From positions 1-64,000 of the forward strand of contig NZ_AAVU01000041.1 in the NCBI RefSeq assembly GCF_000169095.1: a stretch of 64,000 nt of DNA, written 5' to 3'. The DNA comes from Lyngbya sp. PCC 8106 (GTDB lineage: Bacteria > Cyanobacteriota > Cyanobacteriia > Cyanobacteriales > Microcoleaceae). Positions 1-7,866 of this stretch are shown here, one piece after another; within the stretch, counting starts at the first letter, position 1, and each line of letters begins with the position of its first letter. Both the position numbers and the translations under genes were made by a program. The notes below the pieces were generated by a model, which was not told the origin of the DNA, ran no database searches, and saw nothing but the letters and a program-made list of their open reading frames with translations.

Positions 1-86
1 CTATGATCACGATAGCGGATTTCCCGCATTATCCCTCAGTCTGTTGAAAGAGATATAGACCATCTTGAAGTTAACGTGTAATCTAA

Positions 87-359
87 TCTCATCTCTCCTA
101 TGCACAAATCGCCAACGCTTCTGGCTATTCGGTGAGTTACCTGACTCGTGACTGGGGAGATGCAGTTGATGTGAACTTGTTTTATAGACGAACAACCGAA
201 CTCAATACCCTCAAACAATGGGTTCTCACCAATCACTGTCATTTGGTTGCAGTTTTGGGAATGGGTAAAACGTCTCTGGCGGTAAAATTGGCGAGGGATA
301 TTCAAGGAGAATGGGATATCGAGATTTCCCAACAAGCAATAGATGTCAACTCAATCTAA
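87..359 (+). pseudogene. Remnant of an NB-ARC-type STAND NTPase gene
   Basis: The frame is open from a stop at 84-86 to the TAA at 357-359. It encodes an N-terminal helical stretch ending in SYLTRDWGDAVDVNLFYRRT, the usual linker before the NTPase of cyanobacterial NB-ARC/NACHT-WD40 proteins. The P-loop that follows reads LGMGKTSLAVKLA; the family form is GMGGIGKT, so three residues are missing from Walker A. The frame stops about 25 residues later, with no Walker B, sensor or repeat domains. A short GTG-initiated peptide from 132 is possible but would not be an active NTPase. I infer a decayed fragment of a gene that normally exceeds 600 codons. The family assignment rests on remembered motifs. 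Confidence 0.55.
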
Positions 360-809
360 AACTAAAGAATTACTTCCCAAAAATTTAATAATTTTGCCGA
401 TCAACAATCTCTTGACTAGGACTCAGTATCTTCAAAAAATACCACTCCAAATAACGACTAAAGATATAAAAATATCGTCCGAGCTATAACCGAATTTAAC
501 TCCGATTGCGGGGCAACTAAGACTGATGATTTTGCATAGTTTCCTTTAGTTTTACTTCATAGTTAACGTCATTACAGAAATGCGATCACAAAATATAGAC
601 GAAGCTCTAATATATAAATTAACTACAAGTCGATTCAGAGTGTTTTCGGATCATACAAAGATTAAAATTTATATTTTTCAACAAAAGACTGTTTTTTTTG
701 AACAGTTTTTTAAATGTAAATAAATTATATTTTGTATTGAGCAAACTCGTTTACAAACCCGTAAACTAATAAGAGTCAGCACCCCGCCTCTGAATAAAAG
801 GAAGTCGCG
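360..809. other. AT-rich intergenic region, 450 bp
   Basis: No convincing coding frame is visible. It holds the end of the NB-ARC remnant and the promoter region of the downstream regulator. A perfect inverted repeat lies at 749-766 (annotated separately) and a TATATT -10-like hexamer at 726-731. Confidence 0.5.
749..766. promoter_or_regulatory. Palindromic candidate operator before the XRE/PBP-like regulator
   Basis: GTTTAC, six bases (AAACCC), then GTAAAC form a perfect 6-bp inverted repeat about 44 bases upstream of the regulator's ATG. Position and symmetry suit an HTH repressor binding as a dimer, possibly autoregulating. That role is inferred; the motif is seen. Confidence 0.4.
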
Positions 810-1943
810 ATGAAGCAGGACAACGAACTCCAAAATCGCCTCAAACAAATTCGCACTCGTTTAGGTTTGAGTCAACAAGATTTAGCTAAAGTGGTGGGGG
901 TTTCTCGCCAAACGATTAGCGGTGTGGAGTCTGGACAATATGCCCCTTCTGCTAGGATTGCACTGCGGTTGGCCAAGGCTTTGGGGTGTCAGATGGAAGA
1001 TTTGTTTTGGCTGGAAGAAGATTGTCTGCGAGTCGAAGCAACCCCCGCCCAAGCTGTTCCCGTCGATCAGGATGTTCGGTTCACCTTAGCCCGAGTTGGG
1101 GGAAAGTTGATGGCCTATCCGTTGTTGGGTGAGGACGCCTTTCGCACCGAGATGATTCCCGCCGATGGTGAGGGTTGGGGACAAACTGAAAACGATGCGG
1201 TGCAGGTGAAATTGTGGGCGCAACCCGACACGATTAATCAAACGGTGGCGGTGGCGGGTTGTACTCCGGTGTTGTCTTTGTGGGCGCGAGTGGCAGAATA
1301 TTGGTATCCTAACTTGCGAGTGTACTGGAGTTTTGCAAATAGTATGGATGCGCTAGAACGCTTGTGTCGAGGTGAAGTTCACATCGCCGGAATGCACTTG
1401 TATAGTCCAGAAAATGATTCTTATAATGTTAGTTTTGTTCAAGAAGCGGTGATGAATAAAAGGGCGGTATTGATTAATTTAGGAGTTTGGGAAGAAGGGT
1501 TACTCGTTCAACCAAATAATCCTAAAAAATTGAGAACTGTTGCAGATTTAGCTAACTCTAATATTACCATTATTAATCGAGAAATCGGGTCAGGAAGTCG
1601 TCAATTATTAGAATATTTATTACAAAAAGCCGAGATTCCATTTAATGGGGTGAAAGGGTTTAATTCAGTGGTGAATAGTCATGTTGCTGTCGCTAGAACA
1701 GTGGCGAGTGGAAATGTTGATGCGGGTGTGAGTACCCAAGCGGTTGCTCAAGCATTTGGACTCACTTTTATTCCGTTGCATAAATCTCGATATGATTTAG
1801 TGGTTCTTAAAGATTATTTAGCGGAAACTCCAGTTCAACAACTCCTAAATACGCTCGGACATCCTCGTTTACATTCCCAACTTACAGCACTTGGGGGTTA
1901 TGATACCTCGCAAACAGGAGAAGTTGTCGCCACCATTGAGTAA
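810..1943 (+). CDS. XRE-family regulator with PBP-like ligand-binding domain
   Basis: A 377-residue protein. Residues 8-65 form an XRE helix-turn-helix (LGLSQQDLAKVVGVSRQTIS). From about residue 85 to 350 it resembles the PBP-like domain (PF12727 type) of molybdate/molybdopterin-related regulators, with VAVAGCTPVLSLWARVAEYW and HIAGMHLYSPEND typical of that fold. Such proteins are thought to sense an oxyanion or small ligand and switch DNA binding; the ligand cannot be read from sequence. The ATG at 810 has a good ribosome site (AAAGGAAG, 797-804). No molybdenum gene is adjacent, so the regulon is unknown. The palindrome at 749-766 suggests self-regulation. Family assignment is firm; the ligand is inference. 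Confidence 0.85.
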   Translation: MKQDNELQNRLKQIRTRLGLSQQDLAKVVGVSRQTISGVESGQYAPSARIALRLAKALGCQMEDLFWLEEDCLRVEATPAQAVPVDQDVRFTLARVGGKLMAYPLLGEDAFRTEMIPADGEGWGQTENDAVQVKLWAQPDTINQTVAVAGCTPVLSLWARVAEYWYPNLRVYWSFANSMDALERLCRGEVHIAGMHLYSPENDSYNVSFVQEAVMNKRAVLINLGVWEEGLLVQPNNPKKLRTVADLANSNITIINREIGSGSRQLLEYLLQKAEIPFNGVKGFNSVVNSHVAVARTVASGNVDAGVSTQAVAQAFGLTFIPLHKSRYDLVVLKDYLAETPVQQLLNTLGHPRLHSQLTALGGYDTSQTGEVVATIE

Positions 1944-2160
1944 TCATTAATTTCAACAAATCTAAAGTAAATTATGCTATGATTACAGCCCAGTTGTTTT
2001 TCAGTTGAGAATTGACTCTCAATATAATATTGTTAGTCTATTATTGTGTCCATGCGATTGATTCCAACCTCTGCGAGAACAAGGAATTAATCGAGATCAG
2101 TGATAAAATATTTAGAACATGAAGTTACTTGTGAGGAAAGATGTGATTTCAAACTCTCAA

Positions 2161-2964
2161 TTATCTTTTCTCAACACTTGTAGAATCTGAAACCTGAGAA
2201 TGACTCGACACCGTTGAACCCAAACCCACTAATGAAATCGTTAAACAAACACCCAACGCCGTTAAAACAATTAAAGATTCGTTAAATTGTCGCACTGCAA
2301 TTGCCAGAATTGCCCATAAAAAAACTAGAGGAAAAGCAGTTTCTTGATAGTTAATTCTCATTAAAACAGCGACTACTCCGGCTACAATTAATAAAATTAC
2401 AGTCCAAATTTCAGGCGGAATTCCCCACCCACTCCAATCCAAACTCTTTAAGAAAATCGCTACATTTACAATTGTCGCTACACTAATCCAAGCTAAATAA
2501 ATACTGATCGGAGCATTAACAAACCATCTTTCTCCTTTAGGAACTCGTTCTTTACCAATATTGAGTGACAAATAACTAGCAATTAAAGCTAATAAAATTC
2601 CGACCATGGCAATTAAAGAGGGAAGAAAAAACCGAGATAAAAAGACCCATACCCAAACTATTTGAGCGACACAAGCCATGATTAAAAAATCTCTCATATC
2701 TTGTAGGCGAGGATTGTCTCGTTGGGAGGGAAGACATTGATAAATGCCTAAGCTAAATAATCCTAAATAAATCAGTCCCCAAATAGCAAAAGCATAGCTA
2801 GCGGGAATAATTTTAACCTCACTAAAGAGTGAATTAGAGATTTCTCCAATTGTTAATCCATTGAGAGGAAAAAAATTAGACAAGACATTGACAGCAAACG
2901 CTACAATAATGGCAATTAAAGTCAGCCATTGTTTGAATTGATTGGGGTTAGAGTTAGAAGTCAT
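2161..2964 (-). CDS. TspO/tryptophan-rich sensory-like integral membrane protein
   Basis: A 267-residue, very hydrophobic protein with about seven predicted membrane segments, starting at roughly residues 12-32, 52-75, 90-108, 110-132, 148-170, 185-203 and 205-255. Tryptophans sit near segment ends (YAFAIWGLIYLGL, IVWVWVFLSRF, LDWSGWGIPPEIWTV), as in the cyanobacterial tryptophan-rich sensory protein family related to TspO/MBR. It is longer than bacterial TspO (about 160 residues), so membership is by resemblance. TspO proteins bind porphyrins or tetrapyrroles, but no such role can be shown here. The downstream neighbour in the same direction is the regulator's 3' side, convergent, with no partner gene. 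Confidence 0.6.
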   Translation of the reverse strand: MTSNSNPNQFKQWLTLIAIIVAFAVNVLSNFFPLNGLTIGEISNSLFSEVKIIPASYAFAIWGLIYLGLFSLGIYQCLPSQRDNPRLQDMRDFLIMACVAQIVWVWVFLSRFFLPSLIAMVGILLALIASYLSLNIGKERVPKGERWFVNAPISIYLAWISVATIVNVAIFLKSLDWSGWGIPPEIWTVILLIVAGVVAVLMRINYQETAFPLVFLWAILAIAVRQFNESLIVLTALGVCLTISLVGLGSTVSSHSQVSDSTSVEKR

Positions 2965-3153
2965 ATTAATTCATTAACTTTGAATGTTTGACAACCTAAA
3001 AATGCCAAAATTTAGAGGAATTGCTCATAGCAAGAAACTTGATTTTCCCCTAAAAATAATTTAGAGACACGAATATCGCGTCTCCAAATTAGGTTCATCT
3101 TCTATTTATCTTACCAGTTCTCGAAACCGAGTCACTCATTTCTAGACGGAAGC

Positions 3154-4572
3154 CTAGTTCCCACTTCCAACTGAGGACTTATTCTGCGGTTCGGAATCCC
3201 GAGAACGACGCTTTTTGGTTAACTTAGGCTTAGGAATCGATTTGACTTCCTCCTCGTGGGGATAATCGGTTTCTTCCCAATTTGGACGAGTCTGATCGTA
3301 AGCCATTTGTAGCGCTGCCGCCGCAATCGCATGAGGTTCATATTCCTCACCCAACTGAGCAACAATCGGCAAGAAAGAAGCCATCCGTTCTCCTGTTAAG
3401 GCTTCTAACACCTTATCTTTCAAACGTTCGATATAACGGGCTTCAATTTGCGATCGCTTCGGAATCGTCAGCGTTGTAAAATTATGACGGAGATGACGCT
3501 CAATCATCCGTAGTTTACGGCGATCCATCGGTTGGAGTAAGGTAATCGCTTTTCCTTCTCGTCCTGCACGACCTGTACGACCAATCCGGTGAACGTAGCT
3601 TTCGGCATTGTCCGGTAAATCGTAGTTGATCACATGGGTTAAGTGGTCTACATCTAAACCCCGTGCGGCAATATCAGTCGCCACAATCCATCGCACCTGA
3701 CGCTTGCGGAACCGAACCAGAAGCCGTTCCCGTTGAGATTGATTCAAGTTGCCGTGATATTCATCAACACTATGACCCGCGCCTTGTAAGCAGCTTGTCA
3801 ACTCGGCTGCGGCTTGTTTAGTACGGACAAAAACAATTGCAGATTCTGGATCTTCGAGTTCGAGAATCGGTTGTAAAGCCCGAGCTTTTGTCCAACCCCG
3901 AGGTACTGTATAAACCTCTTGAGAAATCTGTTTCGGTGTCGTTTTCGGTTGTTCAACCTTGACAGTAACGGGAGAATTGAGGAACTTCCGCACCAATTTC
4001 CAGATAGAAGGCTCTATCGTTGCCGAAAAGAATGCTGTTTGTCGGTCTTTAGAAGACGCTTCTAGGATTTTTTCGACATCTTGAATGAATCCCATACTCA
4101 GCATCTCGTCTGCTTCGTCGAGAACCAACCACTTAATGCCATGAAGTTTAAGCTTACCCCGACTGAGCAAATCTAATACTCGTCCGGGTGTACCCACAAC
4201 TATGTGTACGCCTCGCTCTAACCGTTGGACTTGTCGTTCTATCGACTGACCTCCATACACGGTTAACACATATAATGAGCGCTCGTTGCTCATTTTGCGG
4301 ATGGCGTCCTTCACCTGCATCGCCAGCTCTCGGGTTGGGGTTAAAATCAGAGCCTGAACATCTTTGGCTTGATGATCGATTTGTTCGAGGATTGGCAATG
4401 AGAATGCAGCGGTTTTCCCGGTTCCAGTCTGAGCTTGTCCCACAATGTCTCGACCTGATAGGATTTGTGGGATAGATTGAATCTGGACGGGAGTCGGTTC
4501 TGTGAAACCGATTGATTCGAGATGTTGAGCGCGGGCTTCTGAAATACCTAGTTCTACAAAGGATTGACTCAT
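3154..4572 (-). CDS. crhR: DEAD-box RNA helicase, CrhR-like
   Basis: A 472-residue superfamily II ATP-dependent RNA helicase. From the chosen start the motifs are the Q motif (PTPVQIQS, about 26-33), Walker A AQTGTGKT (47-54), PTRELA (79-84), DEAD (152-155), SAT (183-185), and motif VI HRIGRTGRAGR in the second RecA domain. The C-terminal extension, with a basic tail KPKLTKKRRSRDSE, resembles cyanobacterial CrhR, the cold- and redox-regulated helicase that unwinds and anneals RNA. The frame continues 40 codons upstream to 4692, but ATG 4572 begins the normal MSQSFVEL N-terminus. A leader of up to 399 bases precedes it; CrhR mRNAs elsewhere have regulated 5' UTRs. The crhR name is by resemblance. 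Confidence 0.85.
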   Translation of the reverse strand: MSQSFVELGISEARAQHLESIGFTEPTPVQIQSIPQILSGRDIVGQAQTGTGKTAAFSLPILEQIDHQAKDVQALILTPTRELAMQVKDAIRKMSNERSLYVLTVYGGQSIERQVQRLERGVHIVVGTPGRVLDLLSRGKLKLHGIKWLVLDEADEMLSMGFIQDVEKILEASSKDRQTAFFSATIEPSIWKLVRKFLNSPVTVKVEQPKTTPKQISQEVYTVPRGWTKARALQPILELEDPESAIVFVRTKQAAAELTSCLQGAGHSVDEYHGNLNQSQRERLLVRFRKRQVRWIVATDIAARGLDVDHLTHVINYDLPDNAESYVHRIGRTGRAGREGKAITLLQPMDRRKLRMIERHLRHNFTTLTIPKRSQIEARYIERLKDKVLEALTGERMASFLPIVAQLGEEYEPHAIAAAALQMAYDQTRPNWEETDYPHEEEVKSIPKPKLTKKRRSRDSEPQNKSSVGSGN

Positions 4573-4971
4573 TAATGCTCCTAAATCACAAGTTTTCGCT
4601 TGGTTCCTTCCATTGCCCTCCTCAGATTCAGGTCTTAGCTCTACTCCAGCACCGAAACCGCGAGCGTCGCTCCAGCGATACACCGTTACCAAGGGAATTG
4701 CGGAACCATATTTGATTGTTTGCAGGTCTTTCTTGACTTTCTACTCACTCAAATTTCCCCAATCAGGGCATCCAGCTTTTGAGAGCCAACTCAACCTTAT
4801 TTACTTATAGGATAACGCTTAACAATCAGAAACAAAACCATTAACTGCTTAAAATTATCTCCAAATTCCCGTACCAAAATCGTCAAACCCTTTCTTAGAT
4901 TCACTTTGGGGGATTTTGAAATTTTTTCAGCCTGTTCTGCTCACTGGCTTTTCTGTAATCCTACACTATTA
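4573..4971 (-). promoter_or_regulatory. Long upstream region of the crhR-like gene
   Basis: A 399-bp gap between the helicase start and the next gene's stop. On the minus strand a TATAAG -10-like hexamer lies at 4809-4804 with a weak TTTCTG 17 bases upstream. Transcription from there would give a leader of about 225 nt. The helicase frame stays open through the first 120 bases of the leader, so an N-terminally extended form is not formally excluded. No known riboswitch was recognised. Confidence 0.35.
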
Positions 4972-5766
4972 CTATGAGATTGTCTGATTCTGAGTAGTCA
5001 GACAAATTGCCGTTTTCGAGTATCTGGAGAGGTCATACATGATTCCCTGGCGTTCTAACCATTGATGCAATCGCCGTTGAGCGACTTCAGCCTTGGGGGG
5101 AGCCACTTTAATTGATAACTCCAGCAAAGGTTTCTGACTCGGAAGAAACCATCGTTCTAAAGTCAGGCGATAGGGAAAGGTCTGATCAGACCACTTCCAG
5201 ATTTCAGCCTCCACCATTCTATACAAAGTCAGTTGATCTAGCAATTCAACTGAACCCATATATTGCCTAAACAGTTGCTTCTGAACAGGGTTGAGAGCTT
5301 GTTGGATCTTTTTTTTCCCCTGAACCACTCGCTTCAACCGACCGTTTGAGGTGCGCGTTTCAACTTTGGCAATTTGGGTTTGATGCGCTCCCGTTCGATT
5401 GATTTTTAACCGAAAACGACTCTGGGTGTAAAATTCTGGATGAATCAAACGAGAGTCGAAGTTTCGCAGCTTCAGCGTGAGGGAATCCTTAGCATCCCGA
5501 TGAAGACGAATTCGCAGAATTACTCCTGCCCTAAACAAGTGTAACGTTTGTGTGTCAAAAAAACAACTAAAGCGCTTGAAATTGGCTTGGTCGTGAAGGT
5601 GAAACCGATTCGCCAGCACCGGAAACTGACTCGGATCAAAAAAAACTTTGACTTCTACCTGATCAACACACCTCTGAGTTGGGGTCGGAGAACTCACCAG
5701 ACTCACTAAACCTTCTCCCTCATCCTTCTTGACAAGCGAGGTTTGCTCAAATCCTGAAGGTAACAT
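4972..5766 (-). CDS. CYTH-like (triphosphate tunnel metalloenzyme-like) protein
   Basis: A 264-residue protein tentatively placed in the CYTH superfamily. Residues 67-90 read FSCFFDTQTLHLFRAGVILRIRL, matching the family's YFDTxxxxLxxxGxxLRxR strand pattern. A Q-V-E-V-K at 36-40 sits where ExExK is expected. Late strands LELSIKV and a terminal SRYSKT motif also fit. CYTH enzymes hydrolyse triphosphates or make cyclic AMP using acidic and basic residues inside a beta barrel. The first glutamate of ExExK is glutamine here, so activity is uncertain. It lies 165 bp downstream of rimO on the same strand, and I see no functional link. Confidence 0.55.
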   Translation of the reverse strand: MLPSGFEQTSLVKKDEGEGLVSLVSSPTPTQRCVDQVEVKVFFDPSQFPVLANRFHLHDQANFKRFSCFFDTQTLHLFRAGVILRIRLHRDAKDSLTLKLRNFDSRLIHPEFYTQSRFRLKINRTGAHQTQIAKVETRTSNGRLKRVVQGKKKIQQALNPVQKQLFRQYMGSVELLDQLTLYRMVEAEIWKWSDQTFPYRLTLERWFLPSQKPLLELSIKVAPPKAEVAQRRLHQWLERQGIMYDLSRYSKTAICLTTQNQTIS

Positions 5767-5931
5767 CGACTTAAAAATGGAAGTTATTCATCAACCTCAA
5801 GCGATCATCACCCGATTTCTTCACAAACACCCCAACTCAAATCTAGCTTGAAATTGCTGTCTTTTTATGCTTTCATCTCCACTATAACATTAAAAAAATG
5901 ATTCCGAGGAGTCATCGCTCTTGAAACCAAT

Positions 5932-7254
5932 CTACTGTATTTCTACGGTAGAGCCATACAAATCATAGACATCTGCATCCGTAATTTTGACCGGAACAAT
6001 TGACCCCAAACGTGCCATTCCTTCCACATAAACCACCCCATCCACATCCGGCGCAAACCGCCCAGAACGTCCAATCAATTTCCCCGTACTCGGCTGTTCT
6101 TGTTCCACTAAAACCTCTACAATCTCTCCCACACTCTTTTGATTTTGCTTCAATGAAATCGGCTGTTGTACCTGCATTAACGCATCCCGACGGGCATCCA
6201 TCACTGCTTGCGGAACTTGATGAGGTAAATCATAAGCGGGAGTTCCTTCTTCAGCTGAAAAGGTAAATACCCCAACATGATCAAAATGATGACGTTTAAC
6301 AAATTGCAGCAAATGTTCAAAATGTTGATTGGTTTCCCCTGGAAAACCAACAATAAAAGTCGTTCTTAAAACTGCATTCGGAAGCGCCAGTTTAATCTTC
6401 TCAATAATCTCATCATTCACCCGACCTTGCCAGGGTCGATTCATTGCCCGTAAAATTTCAGGATGAGAATGTTGTAACGGTAAATCCAAATAAGGTAAAA
6501 CATTTGGAGTGTCTTGAATCGCCTCCATCACTTTCGGCGTTAATCCTGTAGGATAAGCATAGTGCATTCTCACCCAAGGAATATCCACTTTTCCCAGCGC
6601 CCTTAATAATTCAGCCAGTTTCGGTTCGCCATAGAGATCTACCCCATAATTTGTGGTAATCTGAGAAATCAGAACAATCTCTTTAACCCCCTGCTCTGCC
6701 AGTTGTTGGGCTTCGGTGACTATCGACTCAATACTTCGCGATCGCTGATTTCCCCGCAAATGAGGGATAATACAAAAGGCACACCGATAATTGCACCCTT
6801 CAGCAACCCGCAAATAAGCCACGCCTTCGGTTGTGGTACGATAACGAGGTACTGTCTCATCAGCGATATAAGTCGGTTCAGCCGAAATTTCTCGAACTCG
6901 TTCCCCTTGTTGAGTACGTTGAAGCACATCCACAATTTTGTGATAATCTCCCGTTCCCACCACCGCCACCGCTTCGGGAAGTTCTTCCAAGAGTGCGTCT
7001 TGGAAATGCTGCGCCATGCAGCCTGTAATCACAACTTTCTTTTTGGCTTCAGCAAGGTCTACAATGGTTTGAACAGACTCTTCCCGTGCCGCTTCAATAA
7101 AACTACAAGTATTAACAATCACATAATCAGCTAATTCTTCATTAGAATCAACCTGGTAGCCCGCCTGTACCAGCAAGCCGAGCATATGTTCGGTATCAAT
7201 GCGATTTTTTTCGCACCCTAAATGGGAAATTGCGATCGTCGGCTGAGTTGCCAT
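5932..7254 (-). CDS. rimO: Ribosomal protein S12 methylthiotransferase RimO
   Basis: A 440-residue radical SAM methylthiotransferase that adds a beta-methylthio group to a conserved aspartate of ribosomal protein S12. The N-terminal UPF0004 domain carries cluster cysteines C14 (HLGCEKNRID), C50 (NTCSF) and C79 (TGCMAQ). The radical SAM cluster CxxxCxxC is C154-C158-C161 (GCNYRCAFC). A TRAM domain for substrate RNA/protein contact occupies about 370-440. HLGCEKNRID and HLRGNQRSR separate RimO from MiaB. Length is normal for the family and the ATG start is directly before the conserved N-terminus. It appears to be transcribed alone. Confidence 0.96.
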   Translation of the reverse strand: MATQPTIAISHLGCEKNRIDTEHMLGLLVQAGYQVDSNEELADYVIVNTCSFIEAAREESVQTIVDLAEAKKKVVITGCMAQHFQDALLEELPEAVAVVGTGDYHKIVDVLQRTQQGERVREISAEPTYIADETVPRYRTTTEGVAYLRVAEGCNYRCAFCIIPHLRGNQRSRSIESIVTEAQQLAEQGVKEIVLISQITTNYGVDLYGEPKLAELLRALGKVDIPWVRMHYAYPTGLTPKVMEAIQDTPNVLPYLDLPLQHSHPEILRAMNRPWQGRVNDEIIEKIKLALPNAVLRTTFIVGFPGETNQHFEHLLQFVKRHHFDHVGVFTFSAEEGTPAYDLPHQVPQAVMDARRDALMQVQQPISLKQNQKSVGEIVEVLVEQEQPSTGKLIGRSGRFAPDVDGVVYVEGMARLGSIVPVKITDADVYDLYGSTVEIQ

Positions 7255-7305
7255 TAATAGATTATCATAAAATTAAACTACGAATCCATTAGTTTAACAC
7301 ACAAT

Positions 7306-7698
7306 TTAGCTTTTTACATATTTAGTCTTTAAAGTTCGCAGAATCAACCAACCCACAACACATCCAATCACATAATACAGAAAATCTCCCCAAACAAAAC
7401 TGTTCCCCAGGAGTAACCGCCCGACTAAAGTTGCTCGAATGGCTTGTAAAAAAGGCGGTTTCCACAACTGCATAAACTCCAACACCGAAGTCACAATAAA
7501 CACCCAAAACGCCACCCATCCCGGCGAGAGTCGCGGCAAAATAAACACCACCAAAAACATCCAAAACATCTCATAAAAAAGACTACTAAAAGAGTTATTC
7601 ACCCAAAACGCTAGTGGCCCTTGATAGAACTTACTCGCTAACCCAATCGGAATTAAAGCGATTAAAATCCCAAACACAATCCAACGATAAGTCTTCAT
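7306..7698 (-). CDS. DUF2809-type small integral membrane protein
   Basis: A 130-residue protein with four predicted membrane helices (about 5-22, 38-58, 60-80, 103-124). The pattern resembles the DUF2809 family: FWVNNSFSSLFYEMFWMFL, then SVLEFMQLWKPPFLQAIRATLVGRLLLG, then GDFLYYVIGCVVGW. The family is VanZ-like in layout and has no established function. It lies 51 bp upstream of the rimO start in the same direction, so co-transcription with rimO is possible. Function unknown. Confidence 0.75.
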   Translation of the reverse strand: MKTYRWIVFGILIALIPIGLASKFYQGPLAFWVNNSFSSLFYEMFWMFLVVFILPRLSPGWVAFWVFIVTSVLEFMQLWKPPFLQAIRATLVGRLLLGNSFVWGDFLYYVIGCVVGWLILRTLKTKYVKS

Positions 7699-7866
7699 AA
7701 TGTAGACCCAGAAAAATCTGTAGACTGCATCAAAAAATCAACATTTTTCCACTCAAGCAACCGGGATAGAATTTGATATGCTCTATAACTAAAATAAAAA
7801 AAGTAGGATGGTTAATGCTCATCCTACTCGATTTTCGAGACTTTTCAAACTGTTGAAACAAATGGT

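Noticed and set aside
6703..7134. 143-codon frame antisense to rimO
   Set aside because: It lies entirely within a clear, full-length rimO and has no recognisable motifs.
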